Assembly (NCBI RefSeq): GCF_026183675.1
Contig: NZ_JAPIVK010000018.1
Location: 1-64,000, forward strand
Reading direction: 5' to 3'
Length of the DNA: 64,000 nucleotides
Origin: Microbulbifer halophilus
GTDB lineage: Bacteria > Pseudomonadota > Gammaproteobacteria > Pseudomonadales > Cellvibrionaceae
The translations under genes and the position numbers were made by a program. Shown here piece by piece: positions 59,427 through 64,000 of this stretch (positions are counted from its first letter, which is position 1; each line of letters opens with the position of its first letter). Under the pieces are notes generated by a model. The model was not told where the DNA came from. It worked only from the letters and a program-made list of their open reading frames with translations, and did not search any database.

Positions 59427-60233
59427 ATGAGTGAACAACGACAGCGCAGTAGCCTGTTCGGCGCCCTGAAACAGGTTCTGAAAGCCCAGGGTATTCGCTA
59501 TCGCGACCTGGCCGACCTGATGCAGACTTCAGAGCCGACGATAAAACGGCTGTTCCAGGACCAGGACTGTAAACTGAGCCGCCTGATCGATATCTGCGAT
59601 GTGCTCGGTATCAGTTTCAGCGACTTAATGGAGTTGGCCTCCAAGACACCCATCGAGCCCACTACGCTTTCACTGGCAACGGAACAGGCGCTCGCCGCCG
59701 ACCCGGGGTTGATGGCGTTCTTTATGCTGCTGGTCAGCGAAATCAATCTGGAGGCGATTGCCCGCCAGAACCAGCTGTCGCGCAGTGACCTGTATCTTTA
59801 CTTGCGGGAGCTGGAAAAACTGGGCTTGATCCGGCTGGGTAGAAACGACTCCATCCACTTTGCCGTAAAGCGTCCGATCCGCTGGCGGCTGGACGGCCCT
59901 CTGCACCACACCCTGGTCCGTGTGAATCAGCGTTTCGTCAAAGAGGCTCTGTCCAGTCACGGTACTGGCCACTTCCCGTTCTATTCCGCCAGTCGACTGT
60001 TCAGCGAGTACAGTATCAGGCAGTTGAATGAGGAGGTGGGCCGCCTTTATCAGCGGTTTCAGCAGCAGGCGGCCCTGGACCAGATGTTCTATCCCGTAGA
60101 TCAGTTGACCCCGTTCAAGATGGTCAGCACCATCGCCCCTTTCGATATCCCCCGGTATTTTTCCGTGCCGAAATTCAACGAACGCCAAGCTCCAGCAGGG
60201 GCAATTCTGGCAACGACGCAACCGGAAAGCTGA
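59427..60233 (+). CDS. XRE-family transcriptional regulator
   Basis: 268 aa. The N-terminal Cro/C1 helix-turn-helix (IRYRDLADLMQTSEPTIKRLFQDQDCKLSRLIDICDVLGIS) is followed by a second winged-helix-like region (IARQNQLSRSDLYLYLRELEKLGLIRL) and an unknown C-terminal domain. The divergent neighbour and the palindrome between them suggest local control. It ends only 7 bp before the paralogue fragment. Confidence 0.88.
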   Translation: MSEQRQRSSLFGALKQVLKAQGIRYRDLADLMQTSEPTIKRLFQDQDCKLSRLIDICDVLGISFSDLMELASKTPIEPTTLSLATEQALAADPGLMAFFMLLVSEINLEAIARQNQLSRSDLYLYLRELEKLGLIRLGRNDSIHFAVKRPIRWRLDGPLHHTLVRVNQRFVKEALSSHGTGHFPFYSASRLFSEYSIRQLNEEVGRLYQRFQQQAALDQMFYPVDQLTPFKMVSTIAPFDIPRYFSVPKFNERQAPAGAILATTQPES

Positions 60234-60240
60234 ATCTCCC

Positions 60241-60330
60241 CCTCCAGTCAAGGTGATCCAGGCTGGGGCCAAGATCTCGGAGCCCGGCGTGATCGGCGAG
60301 TGCGGTAACGGCGATCAAGCGGCTTCAGTA
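60241..60330 (+). pseudogene. Decayed 3' fragment of a paralogue of the 57862 gene
   Basis: Codes for KVIQAGAKISEP-x-V-x-GEC, nearly the same as residues 70-88 of the small secreted protein at 57862. It has no start, signal peptide or 5' half, and a one-base difference near the 5' edge shifts the frame. Many differences are at third codon positions, so it is an old paralogue rather than a fresh copy. Confidence 0.8.
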
Positions 60331-60361
60331 CTCAGGCGCATTGTGGTTAATTTGAGCATAT

Positions 60362-60378
60362 TGATCACTTTGTGATCA
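60362..60378. promoter_or_regulatory. TGATCAC-TTT-GTGATCA palindrome
   Basis: Perfect 7-bp arms with a 3-bp centre, 22 bp beyond the end of the DUF6471 gene. It could be a weak terminator or a regulator site; it has partial likeness to FNR-type sites (TTGAT-N-ATCA). Confidence 0.4.
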
Positions 60379-60400
60379 GGGGCGGGGTGAGGGGAGTCCG

Positions 60401-60700
60401 CTACTTTTCTGTCGCCTGCTTTTGCAGTTCGCGCGCCTGTTTGAGAATATCGGGCATGGCGCTATCCTCCACCCCGAGTACGTCGATGATGGCCGCCAGC
60501 AGGTCGGCGGAAAACATGCACTTGCTCACTTTGCTGCGCAGGTTTTCCGCCGTTACCGAGACGCCGCGCTCGGCCAGCGAATTGGCGAGGTCGCTGTAGC
60601 GTACGCCCTTGAGGGCCATCGAGGCGCGCACATAACGGGCGATGGCCTGCTTGTACGGGGTCAGTGCGCGCTGGTTTTCCAGACTTTGTTTGTGGTCCAT
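60401..60700 (-). CDS. DUF6471-like small helix-turn-helix protein
   Basis: 99 aa. The start ATG 60700 has AAGAGG 6 bp upstream; an in-frame ATG at 60706 is too close to it. The helical pattern RASMALKGVRYSDLANSLAERGVSVTAENLRSKVSKCMFSADLLAAIIDVLGV is XRE-like and matches my recollection of DUF6471. It may be a small DNA-binding regulator. It is divergent from the PspA operon. Confidence 0.75.
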   Translation of the reverse strand: MDHKQSLENQRALTPYKQAIARYVRASMALKGVRYSDLANSLAERGVSVTAENLRSKVSKCMFSADLLAAIIDVLGVEDSAMPDILKQARELQKQATEK

Positions 60701-60833
60701 GTTCATCCTCTTGCAGATGTGACCCATAATAGCCTTGTGTGGTTTATTTGCAACAAAGGTGTGGCATGAGCTATTGACGGCCAAAAAATTACTGTTATAT
60801 TTGTGACTGATATTCCACATAAAGGGAGTTGAA

Positions 60834-61238
60834 ATGACCTGGAACAACGAAAACCTGCGCCAGCTGGCGCAGCAGCACCCGGATTGGGTGGTCGAGGCGG
60901 AGGGGGATTGCCTCAGCGTCTCCAACGACGAGGGTGTGGACGCCTTCGTCTATGTGGGGGAAGAGCAGATCGTCGTGGAGACCATCCTGTTCCCCGTCGA
61001 TCGTGTGGATGACGAGGCGGCGCTGAACAAACTGATTCTGCAGACCCACCAACTGGTGCCCCTGACCACCATTGCGATCAAGAACATCGGTGCGGAAAGC
61101 TACTACGTCGCTTTCGGCGCCTTGTCGGTGTCCAGCAAGGACGAGGTTGTGATCGAGGAAATCGAAACCCTGTTCGCCAATGTCGGCGATTTCCTGGACC
61201 TGTACGCGGAACACTTTGAGATGGAGGGTGTGGCATGA
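60834..61238 (+). CDS. yjfI: DUF2170 family protein (YjfI-like)
   Basis: 134-aa acidic, cytoplasmic protein (DWVVEAEGDCLSVSNDEGVDAFVYVGEEQIV). In E. coli the homologous gene yjfI precedes the PspA-like yjfJ. AAAGGGAGTTG is the ribosome site. The stop overlaps the next ATG by 4 bp (ATGA). It is the first gene of an operon of at least five genes. Confidence 0.87.
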   Translation: MTWNNENLRQLAQQHPDWVVEAEGDCLSVSNDEGVDAFVYVGEEQIVVETILFPVDRVDDEAALNKLILQTHQLVPLTTIAIKNIGAESYYVAFGALSVSSKDEVVIEEIETLFANVGDFLDLYAEHFEMEGVA

Positions 61239-61930
61239 GCCTGAGAAAAATCTGGACCGCCCTGCGCGGCGCGGTGAACGAGGGAACCGAGGCCGTTGTC
61301 GACAGCCAGTCCCTGCGCATCCTCGACCAGGAGCTGCGTGAAGCCAAGTCCGAGCTGAAGGCCTGCGATGAAAACCTGACCAAGATCATGGCCAAGCGCA
61401 AGCTGTCTGAGAACAAGGTCAACTCCCTGCAGGCGGATATCGACAACTACAGCAACCACGCCATTGCCGCCAACGAAAAGGGTGACGAGACCCTGGCCAT
61501 CGAGTGCGCCGAACGCGTGGCCGAGCTGGAGTCCCAGCTGGAAATGGAACAGGGGCTGCTGGACGGCTTCCTGAACTCCGAGCGCTCGCTGAAAAGCAAT
61601 ATTGCCAAGGCCAAGGCCAATGTGCGCCGCATGGAGCAGCAGATCGACCAGGTCAAGGCGACCGAGTCGGTACAGAAAGCCCAGGTGGCGGTTTCCACCC
61701 GACATACGGGAGCCAACAGCAAGGTGAAGACCGCGCTGGACAGCCTCGATCGTATCAAGAACAAGCAGCAACAGCGCTCGGCGGAGCTGGAGGCGGCGGA
61801 GGAACTGGCCGCGGACGAGAGCGGCTCCAGCCTGGAAGGCAAGCTGAAGGCAGCCGGTATTACGCCGGGCGGACAGGCCAGCGGCAGCGACAAACTGGCA
61901 CAGTTGTTGGCCAAGCGCGAAAAGGCCTGA
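61235..61930 (+). CDS. yjfJ: PspA/IM30 family protein (YjfJ-like)
   Basis: 231 aa, almost all coiled-coil helix (e.g. RILDQELREAKSELKACDENLTKIMAKRKL), with an amphipathic N-terminal helix (SLRKIWTALRGAVNEGTEAVVDS). The PspA family forms ESCRT-III-like membrane-binding rods that protect or repair the inner membrane. No pspF, pspB or pspC is near, so this is the YjfJ branch. Confidence 0.93.
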   Translation: MSLRKIWTALRGAVNEGTEAVVDSQSLRILDQELREAKSELKACDENLTKIMAKRKLSENKVNSLQADIDNYSNHAIAANEKGDETLAIECAERVAELESQLEMEQGLLDGFLNSERSLKSNIAKAKANVRRMEQQIDQVKATESVQKAQVAVSTRHTGANSKVKTALDSLDRIKNKQQQRSAELEAAEELAADESGSSLEGKLKAAGITPGGQASGSDKLAQLLAKREKA

Positions 61931-61933
61931 TCC

Positions 61934-63007
61934 ATGCTGCTGTATAAAGTGCGACGCCTGATGGCGTCGCTTTTTATTAGAGCCAATGTAATTACCGTAC
62001 TGCTTCTGGTGGCCGGCTATGGGGTGAGCAGTTATCTGCTGATGGCCGCCGCCGGTGAAGCGGATATCGTTGCGTCGGAAAACTTTATTTACTGGCTGGT
62101 GGTGACGGGCTCCACTGTCGGTTACGGAGATTTCTCACCGGTGACGCCGGCGGGCAAATGGGCGGTGACCTTGTGGGTGATTCCCCTCGGCCTGAGCCTG
62201 TTCGCCATGGTTCTTACCCGGATGGGTTTTGCGATTTCGGAATTTGTCCAGCGGGGCAAAAAGGGTTTGCGCACAATGAATCACGAAAACCATACAGTAA
62301 TCATCGGCTGGAACGGTGCCCGCACCCTGCGGCTGATCGAGTTGCTGTTGTCCAAGACCAACGGTGACGCGTCGGAGCTGGTGCTCTGCGTGGAGGCGGA
62401 TATTGAAAACCCGATGCCGGGTCGTATCGACTTTGTGCGCGTCGAGTCCTTCTCCCATGCCGAGACGATGGACCGCGCGAGCCTGGACAAGGCCGCGCGG
62501 ATCATTATCGACAATCCGCTCGACGACGTGACCCTGACTATCGCGCTCTTCTGTGACAAGGTCAGCCCGGACAGCCACAAGACCGCCTATTTCCAGGATG
62601 AAACCGTGGGCGAACTGCTGCGTTCCCACTGTCCGAAGATCGAGTGTATTCCGTCGGTGGCGGTGGAGCTGCTGGCGAAATCCTCGCTGGACCCGGGCTC
62701 TGCCCGGCTGCACCGGCAACTGCTGGACAGCACCTACGGCATGACCCAGTACAGTGTGCAGTACGGGGGCGAGACGCCGTTGCCGGTGGGTGCGTTGTTC
62801 GACCACTTCAAGCACGGCCTGTCCGCGACCCTGGTTGGTGTGCGCCGCGATGGCGAACAGAAGATTGATATCAATCCCGGCCTGGACGAGAATGTCGTCC
62901 GCGGCGACACCCTCTACTATATCGCCGCCGCGCGGCTCGACGACGAGCGCTGCTTCGATATCAAAATCACCGACAGGGAAGATCTCGACGAATGCTTGCC
63001 AAACTGA
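61934..63007 (+). CDS. Potassium channel with RCK-like cytoplasmic domain
   Basis: 357 aa. Two transmembrane helices (about residues 17-38 and 74-98) surround the pore loop with selectivity filter TVGYGD at 61-66. A Rossmann-like RCK/TrkA-N domain (HTVIIGWNGARTLRLIELLL) and a C-terminal domain follow. This is the layout of a 2TM ligand-gated K+ channel. It starts 3 bp after the PspA gene, so it belongs to the same operon. In E. coli no channel lies between yjfJ and yjfK. Confidence 0.92.
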   Translation: MLLYKVRRLMASLFIRANVITVLLLVAGYGVSSYLLMAAAGEADIVASENFIYWLVVTGSTVGYGDFSPVTPAGKWAVTLWVIPLGLSLFAMVLTRMGFAISEFVQRGKKGLRTMNHENHTVIIGWNGARTLRLIELLLSKTNGDASELVLCVEADIENPMPGRIDFVRVESFSHAETMDRASLDKAARIIIDNPLDDVTLTIALFCDKVSPDSHKTAYFQDETVGELLRSHCPKIECIPSVAVELLAKSSLDPGSARLHRQLLDSTYGMTQYSVQYGGETPLPVGALFDHFKHGLSATLVGVRRDGEQKIDINPGLDENVVRGDTLYYIAAARLDDERCFDIKITDREDLDECLPN

Positions 63008-63642
63008 TCGGGAAATTCGGCAAAGGGGAGCCCCGCAAAGAGACGCCCTCCATCATGGGGTTGCGCCTGGGCGCCAGCTTCGAGGTGGATCCGCTTTCGA
63101 TTCGCCTGGTGCTGGACGAGCTCACCATCGGATCCTTTTCCCCCACGCAGATTATCAAGGCCGCCGGAGTAGTCGACCTGGACGGCACCTGGGTGTATCG
63201 CTTTTACACCGATGACGATGCTTGGTTGCAGGTGGTGGCCGAGGGTGGCAACCGCGACGAACACGTGGTGGACGTGAAGTTGTTTCACTTCTACGACACC
63301 CTTGAGGTCGCCTCGGAGCAGGCCTGGAACAACATGCTGGAGCGGGAGATCGGCGGCCCCTCCTACGAACTGGACGGCCGCAGCTACCGCCGTGTCTGGA
63401 CTGCGGCGGGGACGTATCACAACCCGGTGCACATGGCCGAGAAAACCTACGATGAGGATGGCGATCACTCCGGTACCGACCAGTTCACCATGCTGTTCGA
63501 GCGCGAGCTTTCGGACCAGCGCACCGAGTCCCTGTTCCTTTCTGCCGAGGAGAAACTGGAAGAGGGCGGCTACCTGAGCCGCTGCCTGGTGCTCAGCACC
63601 GGAATCACCCTGACACCCTCACAACTGACCATTCACGGATAA
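62992..63642 (+). CDS. yjfK: DUF2491 family protein (YjfK-like)
   Basis: 216 aa, soluble, mixed alpha/beta (GLRLGASFEVDPLSIRLVLDEL, WVYRFYTDDDAWLQVVAEGG, DQFTMLFERELSD). It corresponds to YjfK of the E. coli yjf operon. It overlaps the channel gene by 16 bp, which shows tight coupling. The role is unknown. Confidence 0.87.
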   Translation: MLAKLIGKFGKGEPRKETPSIMGLRLGASFEVDPLSIRLVLDELTIGSFSPTQIIKAAGVVDLDGTWVYRFYTDDDAWLQVVAEGGNRDEHVVDVKLFHFYDTLEVASEQAWNNMLEREIGGPSYELDGRSYRRVWTAAGTYHNPVHMAEKTYDEDGDHSGTDQFTMLFERELSDQRTESLFLSAEEKLEEGGYLSRCLVLSTGITLTPSQLTIHG

Positions 63643-63670
63643 CCCGGATTTTCACAACAAGGAGAAACAC

Positions 63671-64000
63671 ATGGACCAGCCCTACGATTTACTGACTGGT
63701 ATCGTGCATTTTGCGGCCTATTTCGGCCTGTCACTGGTATTGTTAATCGCCTTCAAATTTCTCTACGCACTGGTGACACCGCACGACGAGTGGAAACTGA
63801 TCCGTGAAGAAAAGAATACCGCCGCGGCCATCGGCTTTGGTGGCGCCGTGCTGGGTTTTGCCATCGCCCTCGGCGGTGCCGCCAGTAACTCCGTGTCGCT
63901 GCTCGACTTCGCCACCTGGGCGTTGATCGCGCTGGTGGCGCAGCTGCTGGCCTTTGCCATTATCCGTTTCGGCTTTATGCCGCGCATCGTTGCCCGCATC
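63671..64000 (+). CDS. yjfL: DUF350 membrane protein (YjfL-like), cut by the window end
   Basis: The first 110 residues are visible. Hydrophobic helices are at about 10-33, 53-73 and 80-100, with FKFLYALVTPHDEW and EEKNTAAAIGFGGAVLGFAIALGGAASNS, the DUF350 repeat. GGAGAAAC lies upstream. It follows DUF2491 by 28 bp, as in the yjf operon, which in E. coli continues to yjfM and a glutathionylspermidine-synthase-like gene. Confidence 0.88.
   Translation, partial: MDQPYDLLTGIVHFAAYFGLSLVLLIAFKFLYALVTPHDEWKLIREEKNTAAAIGFGGAVLGFAIALGGAASNSVSLLDFATWALIALVAQLLAFAIIRFGFMPRIVARI

Overview
The window looks like a chromosomal segment of a GC-rich marine gammaproteobacterium, most likely of the Cellvibrionales and close to Microbulbifer. 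The evidence is gene order and gene fusions, not a database search. The order gyrA-serC-pheA-(tyrA::aroA)-cmk-rpsA-ihfB, the tyrA-aroA fusion, and an O-antigen-type locus sitting before uvrB are all shared with pseudomonads and their relatives.

Region 1 (1-13.4 kb) is core metabolism and information processing. A 7-bp tandem repeat lies upstream of gyrA. It is followed by serine and aromatic amino-acid synthesis (serC, pheA, tyrA-aroA), cmk, rpsA, ihfB, lapA, lapB and pyrF. Region 2 (13.4-21.1 kb) is a very small surface-polysaccharide locus: an epimerase/reductase, a WbpL/WecA-like lipid-linked sugar transferase and a WbpM-like 4,6-dehydratase. It is bounded by tRNA-Asn and uvrB, and a DMT-family transporter follows. 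Region 3 (21.4-29.8 kb) is the translation cluster tRNA-Val, thrS, infC (ATT start), rpmI, rplT, pheS, pheT, ihfA, a MerR gene and tRNA-Pro. pheS and pheT are separated by an island of intergenic repeats.

Region 4 (29.8-49 kb) is more variable. An AT-richer stretch carries one orphan secreted protein. Then come a class III nucleotide cyclase overlapping a lipoprotein gene, an epoxide-hydrolase-like enzyme, an ABM-domain protein, an AraC regulator, tRNA-Arg, and a methionine catabolic unit (Lrp-type regulator, methionine gamma-lyase, E1-type 2-oxoacid dehydrogenase: mdeR-mdeA-mdeB). An M14 peptidase with a lipoprotein, truC, and rtcB follow. rtcB is preceded by a consensus promoter, a short reading frame, alternative RNA hairpins and an intrinsic terminator, which together look like a transcription attenuator.

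Region 5 (47.4-64 kb) has ychJ, a TetR-controlled two-gene RND efflux system, a second M14 peptidase, a secreted HNH nuclease and an SF1 helicase whose frame is cut by an amber codon before a C-terminal domain. A probable MITE and a beta-propeller/XRE cassette follow; the cassette is flanked by a small secreted-protein gene and a decayed paralogue fragment. The window ends in an envelope-stress-type operon (DUF2170, PspA/IM30, K+ channel, DUF2491, DUF350) that runs off the end.

Intergenic DNA is rich in dispersed palindromic repeats: at least four families, often as oppositely oriented pairs. No CRISPR array, prophage or complete insertion sequence was seen. The best candidates for undescribed biology are the rtcB leader, the interrupted helicase, and the MITE/cassette region at 57.8-60.4 kb.
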